A stretch of DNA of 64,000 nt, taken from assembly GCF_900116425.1 (NCBI RefSeq), contig NZ_FPAS01000003.1:343985-407984 (forward strand), given 5' to 3'. The stretch comes from Lishizhenia tianjinensis (GTDB lineage Bacteria; Bacteroidota; Bacteroidia; Flavobacteriales_D; Crocinitomicaceae). Under the pieces are notes generated by a model, which was not told where the DNA came from, made no database searches, and worked only from the letters and a program-made list of their open reading frames with translations. This document shows positions 36,079-44,445 of this stretch, one piece after another. How positions within the stretch are numbered: the stretch's first letter is position 1; every line of letters starts with the position of its first letter. The translations under genes were made by a program, and so were the position numbers.

Positions 36079-36109
36079 GACCGTTTGACAAAATAGGTTT
36101 TAACCCAAG
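36079..36109 (+). repeat. Dispersed non-coding repeat, copy 2
   Basis: A diverged copy of the 24707-24735 segment (shared core TGACAAAATAG followed by TTTTA/TTTA and CC.AAG). Both are in intergenic DNA downstream of a terminator. Confidence 0.4.
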
Positions 36110-36152
36110 CTTATCCAGCAGTGCCAAGATACAATCATCAAATCCTTCAAAT

Positions 36153-36184
36153 TATTGAATTGTTGAATTGTTGAATTGTTGAAT
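36153..36184 (+). repeat. 8-bp tandem repeat (ATTGTTGA)n
   Basis: About four units of ATTGTTGA (ATTGAATTGTTGAATTGTTG...), the first with one change, in the gap between gdhA and the convergent gene at 36235. It is a simple-sequence tract that could vary in copy number. Confidence 0.8.
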
Positions 36185-36213
36185 AAAAAAAAGCTACCCC
36201 TTTCGAAGTAGCT
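36184..36213 (-). terminator. Terminator after the acidic 36235-36564 gene
   Basis: AGCTAC (36192-36197) and GTAGCT (36208-36213) form the stem; on the minus strand a run of T follows. It lies 22 bases past the stop. Confidence 0.85.
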
Positions 36214-36234
36214 ATTCTCAATTGCTCAATACTT

Positions 36235-36564
36235 TTAAAAATCGTTGTCATCATTAGCGTTATCCTCTAAGTAGTCAACGTCTTCGTGTTTATCTTCATA
36301 TTCCTCTCTAACGTCATCTCTTAAAATTCCGTCTTCATCGAAATCATCATCGTCTTCTACTATACTAATCGCCTTAACCCTGTTCATGCGCACTAAGTAA
36401 TACACATCATCCGTTTCAAAAGGTAAGCCCATTTTTTCATCACCGTCTTTTGTATTAAAACTAATAAGGTGATGCGCAAAACCCCTTGGATAAACCAATT
36501 TGATTTGCTCCTTTACCGACTCCGACAATTGGTCGTAGTCTTTCATAATTCTAGGTTTACTCAT
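36235..36564 (-). CDS. Conserved small protein with acidic tail
   Basis: From the ATG at 36562-36564 the product is 109 residues (MSKPRIMKDYDQLSESVKEQ). The N-terminal half, IKLVYPRGFAHHLISFNTKD followed by GEKMGLPFETDDVYYLVRMN, looks like a compact folded domain; the last 40 residues are almost entirely D/E, which suggests a nucleic-acid mimic or chaperone-like role, but this is speculation. I do not know a characterised homologue. It is cotranscribed with nothing obvious; the globin gene starts 76 bases upstream on the same strand. Confidence 0.75.
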   Translation of the reverse strand: MSKPRIMKDYDQLSESVKEQIKLVYPRGFAHHLISFNTKDGDEKMGLPFETDDVYYLVRMNRVKAISIVEDDDDFDEDGILRDDVREEYEDKHEDVDYLEDNANDDNDF

Positions 36565-36639
36565 TGCATTAAGATTAATTTCCTTTAACAAACATATTCC
36601 ATTTTCTAATTCAACAATAATAATTCGCTACTTTTTTTT

Positions 36640-37002
36640 TCACGAATTTACCATGTGATTGGCAAGCTTTGGAAAACAGTTATATAGGGCCGAACTTAAA
36701 TTTTCTCCTAAATCCATACTGTCTATAGCATCCTTCATACAGCGCAACCATTCGTCTCTTGCCTCCTCCGTAATCTTGTGTGGAATGTGTCTCATTCGCA
36801 TTCTCGGCGGACCGTATTTTTCTATATAATATTGTGGCCCTCCTAAAAACTGACATAAAAAACGAAACTGTTTATCTTTAATTTCTTCTATATCATTTTT
36901 GAAAAGGTGAGATATAACCGGACTCTCAAAAACGCGTGCATAAAATCTATTCACCAGTTCTTTGATGGCCTGCTCTCCCATCACCTCATATATTGTCATC
37001 AT
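36640..37002 (-). CDS. Truncated hemoglobin, group II (GlbO/YjbI-like)
   Basis: The 120-residue globin has LVNRFYARVF (distal Tyr at B10), a FLGGPQYYIEKYGPPRMRMR stretch, the proximal-histidine segment RHIPHKI, and DEWLRCM with the group II-specific Trp G8. Group II truncated hemoglobins bind O2 and NO tightly and are linked to detoxification or redox roles. It starts directly next to the pabB stop (no gap), so it is translated from the pabB transcript; no functional connection is known. Confidence 0.9.
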   Translation of the reverse strand: MMTIYEVMGEQAIKELVNRFYARVFESPVISHLFKNDIEEIKDKQFRFLCQFLGGPQYYIEKYGPPRMRMRHIPHKITEEARDEWLRCMKDAIDSMDLGENLSSALYNCFPKLANHMVNS

Positions 37003-38217
37003 CTATTTTTTTCCTCCGTTGTTTAAAGCCTTCATAATTGCATCAACTTTTGTAATGCACTCCTCATATTCAGATTCAGGGTTAGAGTTAATCGTAATGG
37101 CTCCTCCTACCGGACAACTTAAATATCTATTGGCTTTACTGTAAAGTATACTTCTTATCACTACATTGAAATCGAAATCACCGTTGGGTTTGATATAACC
37201 AATAGCACCAGAATAAACCCCGCGCTTGAAAGATTCAAACTCTTCAATAAGTTCCATAGCACTAATTTTAGGAGCCCCTGTCATACTTCCCATAGGAAAA
37301 AGCGCTTTCAACAACTCCACGATGGTTGTTCCCTCTTTCTGATCAGCATGTATGGTAGAAATTAACTGGTGTACTGTTTCAAAAGAGTAAATACCAAATA
37401 ACTCGCGCACATTTACACTTCCCTTTTTCGCTACTTTCGACAAATCGTTTCTTACCAAATCCACGATCATTACATTTTCAGCCTTCTCCTTTGGATCTTT
37501 GGTCAGCAGATCGCGCAAGCGTACATCCTCTTCTTGGTCTGCCCCACGCTTACTTGTTCCCTTAATCGGTTGAGAAATTAAATCATCACCCGTTTTTTGT
37601 AGAAAACGTTCTGGACTACCACATAAGATATAATTCCCTTCAAACTGTATGTAAGACGAAAAAGGTGCTCGGGTAACATTGTTCATTTTAAAATACTCCC
37701 CTAAGGGATCTATTAAATCCACATTTTCGGCGTAGAATTCTTGACAAAAAGTAACCTCATAAATATCTCCCTGTTGGATATGATTTTTCAAGCCTTTAAT
37801 TTTCTCCAAATACTCCTCCTTAGAAATTCTCGATTGAAAATTAATTTCCTGTTTCGGGTATTGAGCCATGATTTCCTTCTCCAAAAAATCAACAACGAAA
37901 TCCAGTGCCACTGTATCTCTATCGCCACTTAAGAACTTTAAATTTTCTGACTTTAATTCTACCACATATTTCGGTACGTAAAAAAACATATCCGGAAAAC
38001 CTAACCCATCATTATTCTCCGATTTCAGGTCTTCTATTTCATTTTTGATATCATACCCCAAATACCCAAACATGTACTTTTCTTTATGGGTCTGTGTAAA
38101 ATCATATAAATCTTTTAAAGCGTTACCAACATTGGCTTTCATCACTGGTCCTTCCCCAAAAGCAAGGAGTCCGCTACCGTCGTTACTATTGAGATATACT
38201 ATAGGAAAATCTTTCAT
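37003..38217 (-). CDS. pabB: Aminodeoxychorismate synthase component I (PabB-like)
   Basis: The 404-residue protein is a chorismate-utilising enzyme (TrpE/PabB/MenF fold). The motif QPIKGTSKRG places a lysine at residue 219, the PIKGT signature of PabB rather than PIAGT of TrpE. FPMGSMTGAPKISAMELIEE, GVYSGAIGYI and SEYEECITKVDAI provide the Mg/chorismate site. The N-terminal tryptophan-binding part is short. It would make 4-amino-4-deoxychorismate for folate; PabA and PabC are not in the window. The globin gene follows without gap. Confidence 0.9.
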   Translation of the reverse strand: MKDFPIVYLNSNDGSGLLAFGEGPVMKANVGNALKDLYDFTQTHKEKYMFGYLGYDIKNEIEDLKSENNDGLGFPDMFFYVPKYVVELKSENLKFLSGDRDTVALDFVVDFLEKEIMAQYPKQEINFQSRISKEEYLEKIKGLKNHIQQGDIYEVTFCQEFYAENVDLIDPLGEYFKMNNVTRAPFSSYIQFEGNYILCGSPERFLQKTGDDLISQPIKGTSKRGADQEEDVRLRDLLTKDPKEKAENVMIVDLVRNDLSKVAKKGSVNVRELFGIYSFETVHQLISTIHADQKEGTTIVELLKALFPMGSMTGAPKISAMELIEEFESFKRGVYSGAIGYIKPNGDFDFNVVIRSILYSKANRYLSCPVGGAITINSNPESEYEECITKVDAIMKALNNGGKK

Positions 38218-38309
38218 TGGAGTGTTTTTAGTTGTACCCTGAGTTTGTCTTACTCAAAGTTAACAATACAGAATTATTTTTTTTAACTTCACTATACAAA
38301 GTTTACTGT

Positions 38310-39632
38310 ATGATCTACCGCATTCTTAAGTTTTTAATTGGAATTGGAATACGCTTGTATTACAAAGAAATAAAAATCAATGAGAAAAAATACCTCAATA
38401 CGGAGGGTCCCTTAATCATCATTGCTAATCATCCCAACACGTTGATGGATGCATGGGTAATGGGAATGATTTCGAAAAAGCCTATTTACTACATGGCCAA
38501 GGCAACTTTGTTCGATTCCAAATTTAAGTTAAGGCTACTCAGAAGTTTGAATATGATTCCCATTAATCGTCAGGGTGAAGGAACAACACGAGGTGTGGAC
38601 AACACACAATCTTTTGAAGAATGTTACAAAAGATTAGAAGAGGGTAAAACTTTGGTGATTTTCCCTGAGGGGACCAGCTACAAAGAAAGAGTGCTGCGTA
38701 ACCTTAAAACAGGAACTGCAAGAATAGCCTTAGAAACAGAAAAAAGAAACGAGGGAAAACTAAACTTAAAAGTGGTGGCAGTTGGTCTGAATTACTCGCA
38801 ACCCGAAAAATTCAGGTCTAAAATATTGGTCAACATAGATGAACCGAAAGCCGTAAAACCTTACTTAGAAGAATACCTTAAAAATCCGTCAGGTGCCAGT
38901 AAAAAACTCACAGAGAATTTCAGAGCCCGATTGGAAAAAGTTCTGGTTACAACCCAAAACAAAGAAGAAGATGAGCTCGTTGAAGATTTGCATAAAATCC
39001 TCAACTCTAAATACATCAAACAAAAAGAAAAAGGGGTAAAAGCAGAAGTAAATCATTTAAAAGACATCACCGAAAGTTTGATAGAAATTAACTTGTCTGA
39101 ACCTTGGCTCATACAAGAAATTCAATCCAAAGTGGATGGTATTAAATGGAGATTGGATAAAATGCAAATCCGTGCTGACTTCTTAGATAGAAGGTTTAGG
39201 AGTACCATGTTTTTTAGACAGGTATTGCTTGCCGTTATGTTTATTGTTCTGGCTATTCCAGTATTTATTTTCGGACTTATCCACAATATCCTTCAATACT
39301 TATTAACCGATTGGATCATTCCAAAACTTTCAAAAGACATAGAATACTATGCTCCTTTTGCTGTGTTTTTAGGACTCTTTTTCTATCCGGTAACCTATGG
39401 CTTGTTCACTTATTTTGCTGTAACTCAATTTCATTTGAATTGGGTAGAAGCCCTCTTCTATTTTGCTAGTTTACCGCTTTCGGGCATCTTTGCCTATTGG
39501 TTTGCGCGTTACTTAAAACACATCAGTTACAAATGGCAATACATGCTTATTATGATGGATAAAAAACATGCCTTAGACGACCTTAAAAAAGAAAGAGATG
39601 AACTCAGAAAACTCATTTTCTCTGAGGCATAA
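38310..39632 (+). CDS. PlsC-like acyltransferase with C-terminal membrane domain
   Basis: From the ATG at 38310 the protein is 440 residues; the frame is open 78 bases upstream but without similarity and would overlap pabB's control region. An acyltransferase domain has ANHPNTLMDAW (the H-x4-D motif, NHxxxxD form), INRQGEGTTRG and VIFPEGTSYK, typical of glycerol-3-phosphate/1-acyl-glycerol-3-phosphate acyltransferases. After a linker (about 215-330) there are three or four membrane helices and a charged C-terminal helix. It probably acylates a lipid intermediate at the inner membrane; the exact acceptor is unknown. Confidence 0.85.
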   Translation: MIYRILKFLIGIGIRLYYKEIKINEKKYLNTEGPLIIIANHPNTLMDAWVMGMISKKPIYYMAKATLFDSKFKLRLLRSLNMIPINRQGEGTTRGVDNTQSFEECYKRLEEGKTLVIFPEGTSYKERVLRNLKTGTARIALETEKRNEGKLNLKVVAVGLNYSQPEKFRSKILVNIDEPKAVKPYLEEYLKNPSGASKKLTENFRARLEKVLVTTQNKEEDELVEDLHKILNSKYIKQKEKGVKAEVNHLKDITESLIEINLSEPWLIQEIQSKVDGIKWRLDKMQIRADFLDRRFRSTMFFRQVLLAVMFIVLAIPVFIFGLIHNILQYLLTDWIIPKLSKDIEYYAPFAVFLGLFFYPVTYGLFTYFAVTQFHLNWVEALFYFASLPLSGIFAYWFARYLKHISYKWQYMLIMMDKKHALDDLKKERDELRKLIFSEA

Positions 39633-39712
39633 AAAAAATCAATAAGCGAATAAACATTCTAAGCTTTCCTATGTTAAGTTAAGCAGCTATCTTTGGCTGC
39701 GAATCTTTAAGT

Positions 39713-40738
39713 ATGAAAAAAACAGGCGTATTACTCATCCAATTAGGAACACCAGATAGTCCCTCTAAAAAGGATGTTAGAAGATATTTAAGTGAATTTT
39801 TAAATGATCCAAGGGTAATTGATTTACCTTGGTTAGGAAGAAAACTTTTAGTGAACGGAATTATTGTTCCTTTTAGAACGAGTAACTCTTCTAAAATCTA
39901 TAAAGAACTTTGGGATTTTGGGAATGGAATTTCTCCTTTAATTACCCATACAGAAAGTGTAACTAAACTTACGCAGGAAAGATTTAAGGCTGAAGAAAAT
40001 GTGCACGTTCACATGGCCATGCGTTACCAAAACCCTTCTATGGATGTGGTCTTGGAGGAAATGAGGAAATTGAAATATGACAGAATCGTTATTCTACCAC
40101 TTTTCCCTCAATATGCAAGTGCTTCTACGGGGTCTGCCATAGAAAAAGCAATGAATATCATTCGTAAATGGTGGGTGATTCCGGAAATCAATGTGGTATC
40201 TCAATTCTATGACAACCCTGCTTATATAGATGCAGTTGTAGATAGAGCAAAAGACTTTGATTTATCTTCTTACGATAGAATCTTATTCTCCTACCACGGT
40301 TTACCTACACGCCAGGTAGATAAAGTTTACGATGAAAACTTATGTGAAGACCAACCTTGTGAAACGGAAATTAATGAGAAGAATCAATTCTGTTACAAAG
40401 CAACTTGTTTTGCAACCTCTCGATTAATTGCAGAAAAACTTGGAATTAAAGAAGGAGATTACACAGTTGGTTTCCAATCTCGTTTGGATAAGAATTGGTT
40501 GGAGCCCTTCTCTGATAAACTGATAGAGAAATGGGCCAAAGAAGGTGCTAAAAGAGTTTTAGCGTTTAGTCCAGCCTTTGTTGCCGACTGTTTAGAAACT
40601 ATAATAGAAATCGGAACAGAATACCACGAAGATTTCCAAGAAATGGGTGGGGAAGCGGTTCATTTAGTACCAAGCTCTAACGATCATCCACGTTTTGTAG
40701 ATTGTTTAGAAGACGAGATTAGAAAATATCTGAATTAA
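39713..40738 (+). CDS. hemH: Ferrochelatase
   Basis: The 341-residue protein starts KKTGVLLIQLGTPDSPSKKD and has the catalytic FSYHGLPTRQV with His195, CEDQPCETEI, YTVGFQSRLDKNWLEP and FSPAFVADCLETIIEIG, all ferrochelatase landmarks. It inserts Fe(II) into protoporphyrin IX as the last step of heme synthesis, in keeping with the globin and c-type cytochromes encoded nearby. A TATCTTTG box (39688-39695, TAnnTTTG) lies 17 bases before the start as a probable -7 element. It is closed by a terminator shared with the convergent cytochrome operon. Confidence 0.96.
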   Translation: MKKTGVLLIQLGTPDSPSKKDVRRYLSEFLNDPRVIDLPWLGRKLLVNGIIVPFRTSNSSKIYKELWDFGNGISPLITHTESVTKLTQERFKAEENVHVHMAMRYQNPSMDVVLEEMRKLKYDRIVILPLFPQYASASTGSAIEKAMNIIRKWWVIPEINVVSQFYDNPAYIDAVVDRAKDFDLSSYDRILFSYHGLPTRQVDKVYDENLCEDQPCETEINEKNQFCYKATCFATSRLIAEKLGIKEGDYTVGFQSRLDKNWLEPFSDKLIEKWAKEGAKRVLAFSPAFVADCLETIIEIGTEYHEDFQEMGGEAVHLVPSSNDHPRFVDCLEDEIRKYLN

Positions 40739-40747
40739 TAACATAAA

Positions 40748-40776
40748 AAAAGGCTAACCATAAGGTTAGCCTTTTT
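40748..40776 (+). terminator. Bidirectional terminator between hemH and the cytochrome operon
   Basis: AAAAGGCTAACC (40748-40759) pairs perfectly with GGTTAGCCTTTT (40764-40775) around ATAA, with A-run and T-run on opposite sides, so it can stop transcription from both directions. Confidence 0.92.
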
Positions 40777-40793
40777 TCTTATCCATATATCTT

Positions 40794-41675
40794 TTATTTC
40801 GTAATCATCAATTTTTCAGAAGCTGATGTGTTACCCAACATGAAATTAACAACGTAAATTCCATTTTCTAAAGTCGTTGGCATAGTGAAGCTCAAATTGT
40901 TCATCCCTGTAAACAACTCTCCCAAATTCTTTTCGAATACAACCTTACCTTGTAAATCTACAACACTTACAAAAGCTGTATTCTCTTCAAGTACATTCAC
41001 ATCCAGTTTCAAGCTATTATCTTTTGAAGCATAACCTACCTGAAAATCCATTTTGTTTTCTTGTAATTCAAAAATACCAGCAGTAGCATCTTGATTAAAG
41101 CTCATACTACGGGTGTAAATTACATCTCCACTTGTACTTCCGTTACTGTTAGTTTTATTCGCCGCTACGTAAAAAGTAACGTCAGTAACAGATATTGCTG
41201 GAGCTATCCATTGGAAATCCCAAGAAGTTTGAGACGTTCCCGCAAAGGTATGGTTCAAATATTGCCTTCCATTGAAGGAAGATATAGATGTTGTATTATC
41301 TACATTAGACAAGGTTCCAACCTTACTATTTGTATTGTCTAAAACAGTCAACTGAAACCCATTTTTCGCTGCACCTGCAGAAAAGTTCAAGGTTAAAGTG
41401 TAAATCTCATCCGGTAAAAACGTGGTTGCATTGTTGGGGAAATTAATTTCCAAAACAGATGAACCGTCTTGTATTGTTCCACCGTGACAAGCTGTACATG
41501 TAGCCTCTCCTGGTGCCCCAGTTCTTCCTGATGGCGCTCCAGAACTATTTACTCTGTGTGCCGCAATCGACTTACTCGAAATTGTATCAACTTGCGTTGC
41601 ATTAAAAGAGAACAACCCCGCACTCAAGGCTAAAAAAGCTGTTCCAAAAAGTGTATATTTTATATTCATATTCAT
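40794..41675 (-). CDS. Secreted c-type cytochrome with Reelin-like domain and T9SS sorting signal
   Basis: The 293-residue protein has a signal peptide (KYTLFGTAFLALSAGLFSF), one heme c site CTACHGG (Cys60, Cys63, His64) and a beta-sandwich of about 130 residues (LPDEIYTLTLNFSAGAAKNG, then TYVAANKTN-like strands) of the Reelin-like/choice-of-anchor type seen with such hemes. The C-terminal domain of about 75 residues ends GIYVVNFMLGN...KLMITK, a type A sorting domain of the type IX secretion system. It should therefore be a cell-surface or released monoheme protein. It is the last gene of the four-gene cytochrome operon. Confidence 0.85.
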   Translation of the reverse strand: MNMNIKYTLFGTAFLALSAGLFSFNATQVDTISSKSIAAHRVNSSGAPSGRTGAPGEATCTACHGGTIQDGSSVLEINFPNNATTFLPDEIYTLTLNFSAGAAKNGFQLTVLDNTNSKVGTLSNVDNTTSISSFNGRQYLNHTFAGTSQTSWDFQWIAPAISVTDVTFYVAANKTNSNGSTSGDVIYTRSMSFNQDATAGIFELQENKMDFQVGYASKDNSLKLDVNVLEENTAFVSVVDLQGKVVFEKNLGELFTGMNNLSFTMPTTLENGIYVVNFMLGNTSASEKLMITK

Positions 41676-41679
41676 GGTT

Positions 41680-42042
41680 TTAATTATTCATTTTGCCCTG
41701 TCCTATCCAACACACTAACTGTTGAATTAAACTATCATTTAATTGAGGTGATCCTGAAGGCATGGCAACAACACCCGGTTCATGTTTTATCGTTTGTAAG
41801 GCATCCTCCGCTGAATTTACAATTTGATCGTAAGTCTCAAACACATAGCCATTCTGAGCAGTGGACTGATCATGACAACCTGAGGTACTACAATTCGTGG
41901 TAAACAAGGGTTGTATTTGCGTGCTAAAAAACACGGTGTCTTCACAACCTGGAGGAAAAACTTTCATGGGCTCTGTGGTATTTTTTGCACAACTCACCAT
42001 AAACATTAACCCTACACTTACTATTCCTATATATCTTAACAT
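41680..42042 (-). CDS. c-type cytochrome lipoprotein, CX4CH heme motif
   Basis: The 120-residue product has a lipobox FMVSC (Cys18) and, in TQIQPLFTTNCSTSGCHD, an atypical heme-binding motif with four residues between the cysteines (Cys51, Cys56, His57). This form is known in planctomycete-type and related cytochromes (PF07635 context). A possible distal methionine is in VAMPSGSPQL, and CWIGQGK is the conserved end. It should be a membrane-anchored electron carrier in the periplasm. It starts 2 bases after the DUF5777 stop and is followed by the T9SS cytochrome. Confidence 0.85.
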   Translation of the reverse strand: MLRYIGIVSVGLMFMVSCAKNTTEPMKVFPPGCEDTVFFSTQIQPLFTTNCSTSGCHDQSTAQNGYVFETYDQIVNSAEDALQTIKHEPGVVAMPSGSPQLNDSLIQQLVCWIGQGKMNN

Positions 42043-42044
42043 CT

Positions 42045-42920
42045 TTAGTATTTAAAAGTTCGAGAAATTCCAAAACCAAACCTAAACTCACCTTCTGTCC
42101 ATTGAGATTCTGTATTGGCTATATATTGTAATTCTCCCATTCCACGAGCATTGGTAAAATTAAAATGGAAACAGTGACCATTCGTTTTCCATTCCAAAGC
42201 AAAACCTAAGCTATTCGTGTTAGACGCATCTCTTGCCACTGTGTTGCCTATACCGTAAAAGTATTCTGCAATAATGCCCAAACTCTTGGTCAATTTTAAG
42301 TTGGCAGCACCTCCTACAGAAAACAACATGTTGTTGTCTTTAGCTAAGACGTAATTTCTGTACACGTAAGTTGGCAGCACTGCAAAACTTAAGCGCTCAT
42401 TTAACTTATGGGTTACAATTAACTGTGAAGCATAGGCAAACCTATCTACCCTCGTTGGAAATGAGTTTACTTGTGTTAAATCATCCGTAGCCTGTTGGTA
42501 GGTATAATACATTGTACCTGTAATGGCCATAGATACAGGAACGCTCAAATCTTTGGTCTGCTCTAAAAGCAAATATTTAGTACTGGCATCTAAAAGCGAT
42601 CTGTAGGGTTGATTGGCTCCTTTCGAACGTGCAATCCCCACCATCCATTTATCGCTCAAACCAAAATCAAATCCAAAACGAATATCTGCGGCGTTATCGA
42701 ACCCAAAACCTGTTTGTACACCTCCCATTTCTCCGGCTATATCACCAAACCTATGTTCTATGATGTACCTAAACTCACGCTTTTTTAAAGTCTTAGTACT
42801 ATTGGCATTAACGATTTTAAAAGAATTGAAAGTTTCACTCACCTTTTCTTGGGCCGTACTATAAGTTAACGCAAACGCACTTGCCATAAAAAGTGCTACT
42901 GTTTTCTTCATGTATTTCAT
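42045..42920 (-). CDS. DUF5777 outer-membrane beta-barrel protein
   Basis: The 291-residue product has a signal peptide (TVALFMASAFALTYSTAQ) and the family pattern KREFRYIIEHRFGDIAGEMG, GFGFDNAADIRFGFDFGLSD and MVGIARSKG. Alternating hydrophobic strands ending in FGFGISRTFKY, with an aromatic last residue, indicate an outer-membrane beta barrel. DUF5777 genes accompany periplasmic cytochromes or YceI-like genes in Bacteroidetes. Its ATG overlaps the upstream cytochrome stop as ATGA, so the two are translationally coupled. A channel or assembly role for the heme proteins is an inference. Confidence 0.82.
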   Translation of the reverse strand: MKYMKKTVALFMASAFALTYSTAQEKVSETFNSFKIVNANSTKTLKKREFRYIIEHRFGDIAGEMGGVQTGFGFDNAADIRFGFDFGLSDKWMVGIARSKGANQPYRSLLDASTKYLLLEQTKDLSVPVSMAITGTMYYTYQQATDDLTQVNSFPTRVDRFAYASQLIVTHKLNERLSFAVLPTYVYRNYVLAKDNNMLFSVGGAANLKLTKSLGIIAEYFYGIGNTVARDASNTNSLGFALEWKTNGHCFHFNFTNARGMGELQYIANTESQWTEGEFRFGFGISRTFKY

Positions 42921-43939
42921 TTTACTTCTGCCAATTGTTTAATGTATGCTACTAAATCTTCGAGTTGCTGATTACTCATTTTTTCTTCTGGATAAAGCGG
43001 CATATACTGTTTTCTCCCCGCTATCGGATAAGTTCCATACCGAATGATTTGGTACAAAGATTTATCTGTATAATTGTCAATGTTCTTCCAAAACATCTGG
43101 GCATCTAACTTACTTTTATCTAAATCTAAATAAGTAACTCTTGCGTTGTCATGACAATGCAAACAGCTGTTCTCATAGATTAACTTTCCATTCTCAGCAT
43201 CCCCTTTCGCACCATAGCCTCTTTTATTTACATCCATAGCTGGTAAAAAAGTTGCAATGTATGCCTGCGTAAATTTCGATTGCATACTTTTCTTTAATTC
43301 CTCCTTCTCAGATGTTGATAAAGCATCGTGGTGTTCGAGTGCCGTTAATTCTTTGTGGGTCAAATTTAAATCTCCAACCTTAAGTTCAGTGCTCTTGTAA
43401 TAATGCAGGATAGCCGAGAGCTCCCAATCTTCTAAGTAGCGACCACTCGAACAATATTTGGCACACAATTGAACAGCGTTTTCTAAAGTATCTCTTGCAT
43501 CATTGACCAATTCTCCATATTTCTTTACATAGTCCTTGGTATAAAATTGCTTTCTATTGTAGATGCCATAAAAACTAGAAGCCGGTAAAAATGGCAAATT
43601 ATTTTGGGTGGTATATTTCAATTTATCTTCGGGACTTTGCTCGGTTAAAGTTGAATACTCACGGTTTAAATTGTGACAATCTGTACACACAAAGTAGGAA
43701 GAAATCAATTTCCCCTTGTGCTCTTTATAATTGGCTTTTCCTTCCGTAATAAGCGTATATCCAACTTGTGCCAATTCAGCATCAACCTCCTTTATAGGGT
43801 TGCGAACACGAGCGTCTAACTTTTGCTCCATATTCGATAATGAGATGGCTGAAATCTTGCTTGTATCATGCTTTTTTACAAAAGCCCAAAGTCCTGATAT
43901 TAAAAGTAAAACTGTTCCAGCAACAATTTTTTTCCACAT
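42917..43939 (-). CDS. Periplasmic diheme cytochrome c
   Basis: The 340-residue protein begins with an uncleaved or signal-type hydrophobic helix (KIVAGTVLLLISGLWAFV) and has two typical heme sites: CTDCH (Cys85, Cys88, His89) in the first half and CLHCH (Cys259, Cys262, His263) in the second, the latter within a class I-like cytochrome domain ending KMSNQQLEDLVAYIKQL. Between them is CAKYCSSGRYLEDWEL with two more cysteines. It is the first gene of the operon and should carry electrons in the periplasm, anchored to the inner membrane. Confidence 0.88.
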   Translation of the reverse strand: MWKKIVAGTVLLLISGLWAFVKKHDTSKISAISLSNMEQKLDARVRNPIKEVDAELAQVGYTLITEGKANYKEHKGKLISSYFVCTDCHNLNREYSTLTEQSPEDKLKYTTQNNLPFLPASSFYGIYNRKQFYTKDYVKKYGELVNDARDTLENAVQLCAKYCSSGRYLEDWELSAILHYYKSTELKVGDLNLTHKELTALEHHDALSTSEKEELKKSMQSKFTQAYIATFLPAMDVNKRGYGAKGDAENGKLIYENSCLHCHDNARVTYLDLDKSKLDAQMFWKNIDNYTDKSLYQIIRYGTYPIAGRKQYMPLYPEEKMSNQQLEDLVAYIKQLAEVK

Positions 43940-44145
43940 AATTCAAATGCGTTTTTATCGCGTCTACGATATTAACGAAAATTGAAGGTAAATGGATGCA
44001 GCTAACACATTTTTCTTTTCAAGAAGAAATTATTCAAACATATAACAAGGCATATGACTCGAATTTTAAAGCGTCCTTGAAAAATAGTAAAGCGGCTGGC
44101 TCAAATAAAATCTTCTGCTTATTTTCGGACAAAAATTATTACATC

Positions 44146-44445
44146 ATGTTTGGAGGAGATATGTTTGGGAAGTTGCAAGAAATGCAACAAATGGCAGAAG
44201 AGTCTAAGAAAAAGTTAGATCAAATTTCTGTTCAAGGTGAAGCCGGAGGAAACTTGGTTGTGGTTGAATTAACGGGAAATAGAACCATGAAATCTTTAAC
44301 CATAAATACACAATTGGATCAAATGGATAAAGAAGATTTGGAAGATTTACTAACCGTTGCCTTCAATCGCGCGTTAGAGGCTGCAGAAGCAGTTAACCAA
44401 AAAGAAATGCAGAATTCTGCAAAAGGTTTATTTCCCGGATTATAG
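44146..44445 (+). CDS. YbaB/EbfC nucleoid-associated protein
   Basis: From the ATG at 44146 the protein is 99 residues (MFGGDMFGKLQEMQQMAEES), the usual YbaB length. The frame is open 150 bases upstream without conserved sequence, and a second ATG at 44161 preceded by GGAGGAG is an alternative. Family features are the N-terminal helix, VVVELTGNRTMKSLTINTQL and EDLLTVAFNRALEAAE. YbaB-type dimers bind DNA as tweezers and are often near recR/dnaX; here the next gene is 5-formyl-THF cyclo-ligase, starting at the following base. Confidence 0.9.
   Translation: MFGGDMFGKLQEMQQMAEESKKKLDQISVQGEAGGNLVVVELTGNRTMKSLTINTQLDQMDKEDLEDLLTVAFNRALEAAEAVNQKEMQNSAKGLFPGL

Noticed and set aside
43996..44145. 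Upstream extension of the YbaB gene
   Set aside because: YbaB homologues start near MFGGDMFGKL; the upstream 50 residues have no similarity to the family.
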